NCBI GenBank assembly: GCA_963777755.1
Contig: CAVZSC010000025.1
Location: 1 to 64,000, forward strand
Direction: 5' to 3'
DNA from: DATFWC01 sp963777755
Lineage (GTDB): Bacteria; Pseudomonadota; Alphaproteobacteria; Rhizobiales; Xanthobacteraceae
Length of the DNA stretch: 64,000 nt
Every line of letters starts with the position of its first letter. The stretch's first letter is position 1. The notes under the pieces were generated by a model. It saw only the letters and a list, made by a program, of their open reading frames with translations. It ran no database searches and was not told the DNA's origin. Shown piece after piece: positions 40,790 through 49,224 of this stretch. The position numbers and the translations under genes are program-made.

Positions 40790-41770
40790 ATGATGCGATT
40801 GGTTGCACGCTGCGGATTGATCCTGTGCGCGGTCGCGGCGCTCGGCGCGACCGCGCCGGCGCAGGACTACCCGACGCGGCCGGTGACCTTGGTCGCGCCC
40901 TATGCGGCGGGCGGCGGCGCCGACCTGGTGGCACGGCTGCTGGCGCAGAAGCTCGGCGGCGAGTTCGGCCAATCCTTCGTGGTGGAGAACCGCCTGGGCG
41001 CGGGCGGGGTCATCGCCGCCGCATCGGTCGCCAAGGCGGCGCCCGACGGCCACACGCTATTCATGGGGACAAGCACGCAGCTCGCCATCCAGGTGACGCT
41101 GCACAAGAAGCTGCCGTACGACCCAGCGACCGATTTCGCGCCGATCGCGCTGGTCGCCAGCGTTCCGTTCGTGCTACTCGTGCATCCTGCCCTGCCGGTG
41201 AACTCGGTCGCCGACCTGATCCGGCTCGCCAAGGAGAAGCCAGGGACGCTCACCTTCGGCTCGAGCGGCGTCGGCGGCCCGCCGCATCTCTACACCGAGC
41301 TCCTCAAGACCATGACCGGCATGCATTTGACCCACGTTCCCTACAAGGGCACGGCGCAGGCGATCAATGACGTCGTGGCGGGCCACGTGCCGCTCATCTT
41401 CTCCGACATCGCGCCGGCGGTGCAGCTGATCAAGGACGGACGCCTGCGTCCGCTCGGCATCTCGTCGGCGACCCGCTTCGCCAACCTCCCCGACGTGCCG
41501 CCGATCGCCGAGGCCGGCGTGCCCGGTTTCAACGCGGTCGCCTGGTTGATGGTGGTCGCGCCCGCCGGCACGCCCAAGCCGATCGTCGACAAGCTGCATG
41601 GCGCGCTCAAGTCGATCGCAGCCGCCCCCGACATGCAGCGCCGGCTCCTCGACCTCGGCAATATTCCGCTGACCTCGCCGCCCCCCGCCGAGCTTGGGAC
41701 TTACGTCAAGTCGGAGATCGGACGCTGGGGCAAGGTCGTGGAGCAGGCCGGCATCGCCGGCTCGGAATGA
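40790..41770 (+). CDS. Bug-family (TctC) solute-binding protein, copy 3
   Basis: 326 residues; signal peptide (CGLILCAVAALGATAPAQ), DYPTRPVTLVAPYAAGGGAD, VVENRLGAGGVIAAASVAKA, LPYDPATDFAPIALVASVPF, THVPYKGTAQAINDVVAGHV and the end RWGKVVEQAGIAGSE. The ATG has GGGGGAG about 5 bases upstream. The TGA stop overlaps an ATG (ATGA) at 41767, suggesting translational coupling or readthrough toward the next copy. Confidence 0.93.
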   Translation: MMRLVARCGLILCAVAALGATAPAQDYPTRPVTLVAPYAAGGGADLVARLLAQKLGGEFGQSFVVENRLGAGGVIAAASVAKAAPDGHTLFMGTSTQLAIQVTLHKKLPYDPATDFAPIALVASVPFVLLVHPALPVNSVADLIRLAKEKPGTLTFGSSGVGGPPHLYTELLKTMTGMHLTHVPYKGTAQAINDVVAGHVPLIFSDIAPAVQLIKDGRLRPLGISSATRFANLPDVPPIAEAGVPGFNAVAWLMVVAPAGTPKPIVDKLHGALKSIAAAPDMQRRLLDLGNIPLTSPPPAELGTYVKSEIGRWGKVVEQAGIAGSE

Positions 41771-41802
41771 CCGTGCTGAAGCAAGCTTGGGGGAAAACCA
41801 AG

Positions 41803-42789
41803 ATGAGACGAAGCATGAAGGATGTGTCGCCACTGCTCGCGATCGCAATCGTGGCGGCGGCAATCGCGGGCGCGCCCGCACGGGCGCAGGACTATCCGGC
41901 GCGACCCATCACCATCATCGTGCCGTTCGCACCCGGCGGCGCTGCCGACATCACGACGCGCCTGCTCGGACAGAAGCTCAGCGAGCGCCTGGGCAAGGCG
42001 ATCGTGATCGACAACCGGGGAGGCGGAGGCACGGTGATCGGCGCGGCGGCCGCCGCCAAGGCTGCGCCCGACGGCTACACGATTTTCATGGGCGGCAGCG
42101 CTTCGCTCGCCGTCCAGGTGACCCTGCGCAAGCAGCTTCCCTACGATCCGGTCAGGGACTTCGTGCCACTCGCGCATATTGCGGCGATCCCGTTCGTGCT
42201 GGTGGTGCATCCTTCGCTGCCGGTGCACTCGGTCGCCGACCTCGTCCGGCTGGGCAAGGAGAAGCCGCTGACCATCGCCACCAGCGGGCCCGGCTCGCCC
42301 GCCCACCTGTGCGCCGAGCTGTTGCGCAGCCTGACCGGCATCGGCGTCAATTACGTGCCCTACCGTGGCAGCGCGCCGGCGATCACCGATTTCCTCGCCG
42401 GCACGGTGCCGGTGATGTTCGTCGAGTTCCCGGCTTCGCTCAACCTGATCCGCGACGGCAAGATGCGGCCGCTCGGCGTCTCCTCGACCACCCGGGTGGC
42501 GGCCGCGCCCGACATCCCCCCGCTCGCCGAGGCCGGCGTCCCCGGGTACGAGGCCGGCGGCTGGCTGATGATGACGGCGCCCGCCGACACGCCGAAAGAC
42601 ATCGTCGCGCGCCTGCACGCCGAGCTCAAAGCCGTCGTGGCCGACCCCGACGTCCGCCGCCAGATCAACGAGATGGGCCAGGTGCCGATCGACACCCCGT
42701 CGGTCGACCGCCTGCAGGCCTACGTGACGTCGGAGATCGCGCGCTGGGGCAAGATCATGCGCGACGCCGGCATCGCCGGCTCGGAATAG
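41803..42789 (+). CDS. Bug-family (TctC) solute-binding protein, copy 4
   Basis: 328 residues with signal peptide (PLLAIAIVAAAIAGAPARAQ), DYPARPITIIVPFAPGGAAD, IDNRGGGGTVIGAAAAAKAA, LPYDPVRDFVPLAHIAAIPF, VNYVPYRGSAPAITDFLAGT and the end RWGKIMRDAGIAGSE. The ATG at 41803 fits the signal peptide and has GGGGGAAAAC upstream; an ATG at 41767 overlapping the previous stop would add 12 residues. The 'VVENR' signature is VIDNR here. Confidence 0.92.
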   Translation: MRRSMKDVSPLLAIAIVAAAIAGAPARAQDYPARPITIIVPFAPGGAADITTRLLGQKLSERLGKAIVIDNRGGGGTVIGAAAAAKAAPDGYTIFMGGSASLAVQVTLRKQLPYDPVRDFVPLAHIAAIPFVLVVHPSLPVHSVADLVRLGKEKPLTIATSGPGSPAHLCAELLRSLTGIGVNYVPYRGSAPAITDFLAGTVPVMFVEFPASLNLIRDGKMRPLGVSSTTRVAAAPDIPPLAEAGVPGYEAGGWLMMTAPADTPKDIVARLHAELKAVVADPDVRRQINEMGQVPIDTPSVDRLQAYVTSEIARWGKIMRDAGIAGSE

Positions 42790-42801
42790 GAGCAGACGCA
42801 G

Positions 42802-43773
42802 ATGCGATATTTCAGGACGGCATTGATTGCTACTGCTCTCGTCGCCGCGCAGGCTCCCGCGCCGGCGCAGGACTATCCGACGCGGCCGATCACGCTGGTC
42901 CTGCCGCTCGGCGCCGGCGGCGCCATGGACATCATCGCGCGCACGCAGTTCGAGCCGCAGCTGCGCGAGCGGCTCGGCAAGCCGGTCGTGGTGGAGAACC
43001 GCACCGGCGGCGGCACGGTGATCGCCGCGACGACGGTCGCCAAGTCGCCGCCCGACGGCTACACGCTGTTCTTCGTGCCGGCCGGCACGCTCACCACCAA
43101 CGCGACGCTGTACAAGAAGCTCCCCTACGATCCCGCCAAGGACTTCGCGCCGATCGCGCTCACCTCGAAGCTCGGTTTCGTGCTCTCGGTCAATCCGTCG
43201 CTGCCGGTGCGCTCGCTCGACGAGCTGTTCCGCTACGCCAAGAATAACAGGCTCGCTTTCGGCTCGACCGGGATCGGCGCGACCCCGCATCTCGCGGTCG
43301 AGATGCTCAAGCGCGCCGGCGGCTTCGAGGCGACGCACGTGCCCTATCGGGGCATGCCGCAGGCGGTGAACGACCTCGTGGGCAACCACGTGCAGCTGGT
43401 GTTCGCCGACCCGGCCGGCGCGCCGCCGCTGATCCAGGAGGGCAAGATCAGGCCGCTTGCAGTCTCCTCGCTTGCCCGCATTCCCGCCCTGCCCGACGTG
43501 CCGACCCTCGACGAGCTCGGGCTGCGCGGCTTCGAGGCCGTGTCCTGGCACATGATCGTCGCGCCGGCCGGCACGCCCAAGCCGATCGTCGATCGGCTGC
43601 ACCGCGAGTTCAAGGCGATCGTGGCGCGGCCGGAATTCGCCGAGCAGGTCGGCAAGATGGGCCTGCTGCGGATCGATTCGGCCCCACCCGACGAGCTGCA
43701 GCGCTACCTCCTCGCGGAGATCGACCGCTGGGGCAAGCTCGTGCACGAGGTCGGGATCGCCGGGACGGAGTAG
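42802..43773 (+). CDS. Bug-family (TctC) solute-binding protein, copy 5
   Basis: 323 residues with signal peptide (TALIATALVAAQAPAPAQ), DYPTRPITLVLPLGAGGAMD, VVENRTGGGTVIAATTVAKS, LPYDPAKDFAPIALTSKLGF, THVPYRGMPQAVNDLVGNHV and the end RWGKLVHEVGIAGTE. It is the last of the array, 12 bases after the fourth copy, and runs toward the convergent toxin gene at 43798. Confidence 0.93.
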   Translation: MRYFRTALIATALVAAQAPAPAQDYPTRPITLVLPLGAGGAMDIIARTQFEPQLRERLGKPVVVENRTGGGTVIAATTVAKSPPDGYTLFFVPAGTLTTNATLYKKLPYDPAKDFAPIALTSKLGFVLSVNPSLPVRSLDELFRYAKNNRLAFGSTGIGATPHLAVEMLKRAGGFEATHVPYRGMPQAVNDLVGNHVQLVFADPAGAPPLIQEGKIRPLAVSSLARIPALPDVPTLDELGLRGFEAVSWHMIVAPAGTPKPIVDRLHREFKAIVARPEFAEQVGKMGLLRIDSAPPDELQRYLLAEIDRWGKLVHEVGIAGTE

Positions 43774-43797
43774 GGCCCCTTACTTGGCGAGCAGTAC

Positions 43798-44151
43798 TCA
43801 CTCCGCTTGCTCGGCTCTCGCCGAAGCGGCCAAGCCCAGGAAGACCACGACAGCCCGGTTCAGTCGCAGGACGTCCTCATCATCCAGGCGGCCGATGCGG
43901 GCACCGATCTTCGATTTCGGGACTGTGGTGATCTTGTCCACCATAAGGCGGCGAAGAGCACGCAGACCGTTGCGCTCGTTCGGCGTTACGGGGACACGAA
44001 AGAGCGGCGCCTCGGTCGGATCCGTGGTGAAGGCGCAGATGGTGATCGATGCTGTGCCATCGAAGCTATCGTCCTGCAGAATGACGGCAGGGCGAGGCTT
44101 GCCTGCGTAGTCCTGACCACCCGCGACGGTCCAGATTTCGCCACGCCTCAT
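43798..44151 (-). CDS. MazF/PemK-type toxin
   Basis: A 117-residue protein of the MazF/PemK endoribonuclease family. Marks: MRRGEIWTVAGGQDYAGKPR (RGdIw...), PAVILQDDSFDGTASITICA, TTDPTEAPLFRVPVTPNERN, GLRALRRLMVDKITTVPKSK (the '..s.v..dki..v' block), LNRAVVVFLGLA. Such toxins cut mRNA at short motifs. Its ATG overlaps the stop of the upstream antitoxin gene, so the two are translated together. It lies between the Bug array and the tRNA-Ser. Confidence 0.93.
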   Translation of the reverse strand: MRRGEIWTVAGGQDYAGKPRPAVILQDDSFDGTASITICAFTTDPTEAPLFRVPVTPNERNGLRALRRLMVDKITTVPKSKIGARIGRLDDEDVLRLNRAVVVFLGLAASARAEQAE

Positions 44152-44384
44152 TCATCGCCCCGGTCCGACACAGCATCGATGAAGGCCTGATCCTCGCCTG
44201 CATGGACACTCGTCGCCACGGCCAGCGATTGGCGATGCGCTTCCAATATGAAGGCAGGCGACCGAACATCCGGCACCCAGATCTGCAGGGGACGGAGGCC
44301 CTGGCGGCGCAGACGATCGCGATGCGCCCGCACCTTGTCACGTGAGGACTTGACCTTCCGCTTGGGGCGCGAGGTGGACGCCAT
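44148..44384 (-). CDS. MazE-family antitoxin
   Basis: A 78-residue basic protein: MASTSRPKRKVKSSRDKVRA, HRDRLRRQGLRPLQIWVPD, SPAFILEAHRQSLAVATSV, then an acidic end FIDAVSDRGDE that would mask the toxin. It matches the 'antitoxin MazE family' small proteins paired with PemK/MazF toxins (RLR..GLRP.QIWVPD is the mark). The perfect palindrome 19 bases upstream is the probable autorepression site. Confidence 0.9.
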   Translation of the reverse strand: MASTSRPKRKVKSSRDKVRAHRDRLRRQGLRPLQIWVPDVRSPAFILEAHRQSLAVATSVHAGEDQAFIDAVSDRGDE

Positions 44385-44402
44385 GATGGAACTCCCCGGA
44401 TC

Positions 44403-44416
44403 GGTTACATGTAACC
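44403..44416. promoter_or_regulatory. Perfect 14-bp palindrome, probable mazEF operator
   Basis: GGTTACATGTAACC is a perfect palindrome 19-32 bases upstream of the antitoxin start. This is where an antitoxin or toxin-antitoxin complex would bind to repress its own operon. The role is inferred from position. Confidence 0.65.
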
Positions 44417-44609
44417 TACCAGGGTTGCTGCGCGCTGACCAGTCCCGTCACAGCGCCGGGGGCCTGGGATACAGACACAATAAGTAAACGTCAGCCGCTA
44501 ATCCCATTCACGGCGCCGTCGCAGCTCGAGCCGCCGCGGCGAGGCTGCATGAAAACTTCATCATTCACAGCCCCGCTCGGTGGTGACTTTTCACAGCGCG
44601 GGAGACAAG

Positions 44610-44825
44610 ATGGCGCCCCCACCGGGGGCCCATAGCGAGAGCCGGGGACAGCCATGGCGGATCGCGCGAGTTCTGAGCATCATCGGCTTCATGCTGGGCG
44701 GCGTGACGGCCGGCATCATGATCATTGGGGTGTTCGTGGTGCAGGCGCATCTCGACGGTCGCCTCAGCCTCGACGACAGGCACCGGGGGGTCGTTGCCGC
44801 CTCCCTGCCGACGGTCATGCCTTGA
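44610..44825 (+). CDS. Small single-span membrane protein
   Basis: A 71-residue ORF beginning MAPPPGAHSESRGQPWRIAR, with one long hydrophobic helix (VLSIIGFMLGGVTAGIMIIG and FVVQA) and a short charged tail (LDGRLSLDDRHRG). GGGAGAC lies 5-6 bases before the ATG; an upstream start at 44580 is less likely. No family is recognised. It lies between the toxin-antitoxin genes and the tRNA-Ser, transcribed toward the tRNA. Confidence 0.45.
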   Translation: MAPPPGAHSESRGQPWRIARVLSIIGFMLGGVTAGIMIIGVFVVQAHLDGRLSLDDRHRGVVAASLPTVMP

Positions 44826-45059
44826 GGCGTGTCTGTCCGAGATCGGCGTTCGACTGATCTGTAGAGAGAGGACATTCCCGGCGCGGATCGCCCTCCACCA
44901 GCCGGGCCCCGCAAACTCGCGTTCACCTTGACCCGGCGCGCCTCTGGCGCGCAATGAAATCGGACGCGGCCGACCCAGATCCGCCCCGCCCTTGTTCGGA
45001 CTCGCCCGCTTCGCTAAATACGCCCTCGACGACGGGGGACACCCCAACTCGCCCCCTGC

Positions 45060-45149
45060 GGAGAGGTGGCTGAGCGGTTGAAAGCACCGCACTCGAAATG
45101 CGGCATACGGGTAACCGTATCGGGGGTTCGAATCCCTCCCTCTCCGCCA
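45060..45149 (+). tRNA. tRNA-Ser (anticodon CGA)
   Basis: A 90-base class II tRNA with acceptor GGAGAGG...CCTCTCC, encoded CCA, anticodon CGA in ACTCGAAAT, a long variable arm (ATACGGGTAACCGTAT) and T-loop GTTCGAATCC. The large variable arm and CGA anticodon identify it as serine. Confidence 0.97.
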
Positions 45150-45651
45150 CATCTCAACGCTCACGCGCCGACGCTCGCGCGATGCAGCCGCGGATTCCCC
45201 CGGCTTCGGCCACAGGGCGCCGGCGATTGCCGTGCTGGTGAGGTAGCAGTCGGCGTTGTCGACAAAAGCCGGACAGCACGTTCGCCACCCTTGCCGCTGA
45301 TCGTCACACCACCATGTGAGCTGCGGAAGGCGTGCCTGTTGCCCCCGGTCACTCTATCGACCCGCGAGCGGGCGCGGTTGCATTGGCGCCGACTCAGCGA
45401 CGACCGCGGCCGGCGACCGGTCCCCGCGGCCGAATGAAAATCGCCCAGGGCCGGCGGCCTCCCGCATCGACGATGACGGTTTCCGGCGGTCCGCGTCGGC
45501 CGTCTCCGAAGCATTGCAGCAGGAACACGGGATCCGCTTGTGGTGCCGTTGGCGGAACGGGTCCTCCCCTGCGGACTCTGCGCCGGCTCTGCTTGTTCGT
45601 CACTGCGCGCATCCTTGCTGCCGTGCTGTCATTCTCTCCTCGCGTTCGCAG
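45150..45651. other. Intergenic region after tRNA-Ser
   Basis: No firm gene. A minus-strand frame at 45394-45612 (72 residues, with FLLQCFGDGRRGPPETVIVD) has a somewhat protein-like segment but only a weak site before its ATG, and I leave it unannotated. Confidence 0.4.
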
Positions 45652-46530
45652 TCAGTTGGTCGCGGCGAGGACCTTCACCACGCTGTCGAGGGGCTGGATG
45701 GTGCCGAGGATCGTCGGGTTGCCCCAACGCGTGTGGTATTTGTTTTCCGGAACCTTGGCCAAGCCGAGCATCAGGGTGTTGAAGGCGGCGAGATCGTTGG
45801 TCTCGAAATAGGTGATGAAGTCCGCGTCGCCGAGACCGGTCGCGTGATAGAGCTTGCGCTTGACGTTGACGAGATATGCAAGCGTCGGCCGCGTGTGGCC
45901 TTCCATCAGCTTGAGGCGCTCGTCGTCGGGCAGGTTCCACCACGCGGCGCTCTTCCTGATGGGGACCACGATTGCGTAGCGCGGCGCATCGCCCGTGTAG
46001 GATGCCGCGGACAAGGCCGCGTTCAGCTCGGGCGACTTGTCCTTGGTGACGTAGTTGACCGGCTTGGTGATGCCGACCAGGTTTTCGCCCACCTCCGCGA
46101 ACCGACCGAACCGTGTAGTGCGGAACGCATTGAGGAAATCCTGCGCGGCGGCGAGGTCGTAGGCGTGCACCCGCAGGAAACAGTCGCTGCTCGCCCCGAG
46201 CCCACGCGTCAGGTACGCGTCGACCACCACCTTGGCCTTGTGCTTGTCGACGACCGCGAGGGCTTCGGCAGCAGCGCCGTTCCGCTCGGCATCGCCCATC
46301 CGGTAGAAGGCCGGGTGCACTTTGTAGGTTGCGAAAACGCCGAACACGTTCGGTGCGGTCAGGATCTTTGCGCGATCGATCGGCTCCGCCGGCACGGCCG
46401 CGGCCGGCGGAACGGTCACGGCACCACCCGGCTGTTGTGCCGACGCGCGCTCCACGACCATCAGTGCGAGGACCGCAGCCGCTGCGCCGATCAGGCCGGC
46501 GGATCTGAGCTTGTCGAGACCAGGACTCAT
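45652..46530 (-). CDS. Exported chlorite dismutase-family protein
   Basis: A 292-residue protein with a signal peptide (AGLIGAAAAVLALMVVERAS). The body matches the chlorite dismutase/HemQ fold: VFATYKVHPAFYRMGDAER, DAYLTRGLGASSDCFLRVHA, WWNLPDDERLKLMEGHTRPT (helix with the likely haem-ligating His in EGHTRP), KLYHATGLGDADFITYFETN, the most typical block. The family includes chlorite-degrading enzymes and haem-synthesis enzymes; an exported member like this may detoxify chlorite or bind haem in the periplasm. GAGGGGAG sets the ATG. It is divergent from the winged-helix regulator at 46783. Confidence 0.8.
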   Translation of the reverse strand: MSPGLDKLRSAGLIGAAAAVLALMVVERASAQQPGGAVTVPPAAAVPAEPIDRAKILTAPNVFGVFATYKVHPAFYRMGDAERNGAAAEALAVVDKHKAKVVVDAYLTRGLGASSDCFLRVHAYDLAAAQDFLNAFRTTRFGRFAEVGENLVGITKPVNYVTKDKSPELNAALSAASYTGDAPRYAIVVPIRKSAAWWNLPDDERLKLMEGHTRPTLAYLVNVKRKLYHATGLGDADFITYFETNDLAAFNTLMLGLAKVPENKYHTRWGNPTILGTIQPLDSVVKVLAATN

Positions 46531-46782
46531 GCGCTCTCCCCTCAAGACGAGCTGCCGGACGGCGACCACCTCGCGGAACGCCGAAGATAGCCGCAGGCTA
46601 TCGACGTCCACCCGGACGATCATCGAACCAGGTATTGATCGCCGATCGGCGAGGATCGTGCTTGATGCGAGCCTGGATTTTGCCTGGAGAAAACTCGGAT
46701 TCTTCGCCAGAACGTGCTATTTTCCGGTGCAGAGACAATTGTGGCTCGTCGCGCGAGCCGCGTCCGCAGCCCAAGATCTCCG

Positions 46783-48586
46783 ATGATCTTCATCATCAAC
46801 GACTGCACGGTGGACACCGACACCTATGAGGTCAGGCGCCACGGCAGGCGTGTTGCGGTCGAGCCGCAGGTCTTCGATCTGCTGGTCCAGTTGCTCGAGA
46901 ACTCCGGGGCGGGTGGTCACCAAGGACGAGATCATCCAGCGGGTGTGGAACGGCCGGATCGTGTCGGATGCGGCCTTGAGCAGTCGCATCAAGGCCGTCC
47001 GACAGGCGATCGGCGACGACGGGGCATTGCAAGCCTGTATCCGAACGGTCCGTCGCCGCGGATTTCAGGTCGTCGCCGAGGTGACCCGGCACAGCGGTGA
47101 TGCCGGCAACGCCGGCCCGTCTTCCGGGCCGGGCGGTTTGCCCGCGGGTCAGGCCGCGGATCGATCGGCGCCGAACGGGGTTCCGATCGAAGCCGGCGGC
47201 AAACCGACCGAGGCCCGGCCTGGTTGGACCGCCGGCCGGCGCAGCTACGCGGTCGTCGCCCCCATCCTGGCCGTCGTCCTGGCGCTGGGCACCGGATTGT
47301 ACGCGATGCGCTCGGATCGCGATCCGCCACTGGCGACCGCGGCCGCGCTCGCCATGCCGACGGGCCCCGGCGTCGCGGTTCTTCACTTCGACAACCTGTC
47401 CGGCGAACCGGCTTTGAGCTTCTTCGGCGACGCCATTACGGAGGAGATCACCAGCGAGCTCACGCGTTATCCCGAGCTGCGCATCGCCGCACGCGCGCTG
47501 ACCTCCGACTACGACGCGAAGACCATGGCGGTCGACGAAATCGGGCGTCGGCTCGGCGTCGAATACCTGGTGCAAGGGACGTTGCAACGGTCGAACGACC
47601 GCATGCGCGTGAGCGCGCGCCTCCTCAAGGCCAGGGACGGGACGGTCCTGTGGAGCGAAAGCCACGACCGGGACCTCACCCCGGCCGATGTGTTCTCCGT
47701 CCAGGAGGACGTAGCCGCCAAGATTGTCGCGGCCATCGCGTCGATCTCCGGTGGGGTGATCGCGCGCGAGAAACTCGGCCAAGCGCGCGGAAAAGCGCCG
47801 CGCGAGCTGAGCGCCTATGCGTGCACGATCCGCGTGAACGAGATCATGGCCTCGGGCTTCTCGGCCGAGTCCTACCTCGCTACGCGCGGCTGTCTCGAAG
47901 CCGCGGTGGCAAGCGAGCCCGACTATGCGGCGGCGTGGGCGATGCTCTCATGGGTCCATACGGTCGGATATTCACAGGACTACAACACGCGTCCCGAGGA
48001 CCCGCTGGAGCAGGCGCTTGCCGCCGCGCGTCGCGCCGTCGACCTCGCGCCCGGCAATCCCATGGCACGATTTGCCATGGCGCGGACCGCCTACCTCTTG
48101 CGAAACCCGGAGCTGTTCCATGCGGAGGCCGCGCATGCGCTGCGGCTCAACCCGAATGACCCGTTCCTGCTGGGCAACCTGGGGAACTGGCTCGCCTTCT
48201 CGGGCCGCTGGGATGAGGGCGTGGCCATGGTCAGGAAGGCGATCATCCTCAACCCGAAGGTCTATCCGCGCTGGTGGCACGCGGCGCTCGGCAAGAACCA
48301 TTATCGCAAGGCAGAATACCAGCAGGCCCTCGCCGAATTCAAAACGATGAACCTACCGAACTGGTGGTGGAACCAGGTCGAGCTTGCCTATACGTACGGC
48401 CAGCTCGGCGATGCGAGCCACGCCGGCAAGGCGGTGCGCAAGTTGCTCGAGCTCTATCCGGGCTTCGACCTGCACAAGGCTGTGCTCGAGCACCGCAAGT
48501 TCAGCTTCGAGCAGTCGTATATCGACCTTGCGGTCGACGGCTTGCGGAAGGCGGGCGTTCCCGAACGGCGACCGAACGACGAGTGA
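46783..48586 (+). pseudogene. Winged-helix / TPR transcriptional regulator, frameshifted
   Basis: A ToxR/CadC-like regulator of about 600 residues. The OmpR-type winged helix (MIFIINDCTVDTDTYEVRRH, EPQVFDLLVQLLENSG) is interrupted near 46906, where one extra G in a GGGG run shifts the frame; VVTKDEIIQRVWNGRIVSDA and the rest follow in the other frame. A membrane helix (YAVVAPILAVVLALGTGLYA) precedes a TolB-like domain (VAVLHFDNLSGEPALSFFGD) and TPR-like repeats (AVASEPDYAAAWAMLSWVHT). It is divergent from the chlorite-dismutase-like gene. If the shift is not a sequence error, only the region from 46826 on could be made. Confidence 0.8.
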
Positions 48587-48756
48587 ATTCGTCAAGCTGG
48601 CCCCTGCGAACCGCTGATCGCGCACCCGCTTCTCAGCTCGGATCGAGATCAGCCGCTGGATTCCAATCGTGTCGCATGGTCTTGTCGACGAACGGGCATT
48701 GCCTGGATCGGGGCTTCGGCCAACCTTGGCCCGAACCTGCGTCGACGGGAGAGCAG

Positions 48757-49224
48757 ATGAGCGAGGCCCGACTGACCGGCGGCACGGCGGATGACCATGC
48801 GGCGATCCTGCGGCTGCACGAAGATTATCTCGATGCCAATGCGCGCTTCGACTGGCACAAGCTGCAGCCGATCTGGAGCCCGGCCCCGGAGGCCGTGTTC
48901 TTCAACCTGAACGGCCACACCTACCGAGGCCGCGAGCACTGGACCAACCTGTGGAAATTCTACGCACAGAACGTGCAATCGAGCTACTGGACGCCGTACG
49001 ACATCGGCGGCGTGGTCGGCGACGACCTCGCCGTGGTGTGGTGCCATCGCAAGACCCAGCGCCAGTGGACCGGCGCGAAGCCGCCGCCGCGCGACATCAA
49101 CTACGACTCGAGCGAGTTCGTCACGCGCTCCAGCATGGTGTTCCGCAAGGAGGACGGGCAATGGCGCGTCATCCACGCGCATTTCTCCAAGGCCGATGAC
49201 GGCCCGCGCCCGGGCGGCGTCTGA
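48757..49224 (+). CDS. SnoaL/NTF2-like protein
   Basis: A 155-residue cytoplasmic protein with an NTF2-like cone fold: AAILRLHEDYLDANARFDWH near the start, FFNLNGHTYRGREHWTNLWK, and the end SSMVFRKEDGQWRVIHAHFS. Such proteins are small hydrolases, isomerases or binding proteins; no catalytic set can be named. The frame is open well upstream, but GGGAGAG before ATG 48757 sets the start. The TGA overlaps the next ATG (ATG at 49224), so it is translated together with the flavin oxidoreductase. Confidence 0.85.
   Translation: MSEARLTGGTADDHAAILRLHEDYLDANARFDWHKLQPIWSPAPEAVFFNLNGHTYRGREHWTNLWKFYAQNVQSSYWTPYDIGGVVGDDLAVVWCHRKTQRQWTGAKPPPRDINYDSSEFVTRSSMVFRKEDGQWRVIHAHFSKADDGPRPGGV

Noticed and set aside
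44565..45164. Minus-strand frame overlapping tRNA-Ser
   Set aside because: GFEPPIRLPVCRISSAVLST-type sequence is the antisense translation of the tRNA-Ser gene, not a protein.
45394..45612. 72-residue minus-strand frame after tRNA-Ser
   Set aside because: Weak ribosome-binding site, no family pattern, and composition typical of GC-rich shadow frames.
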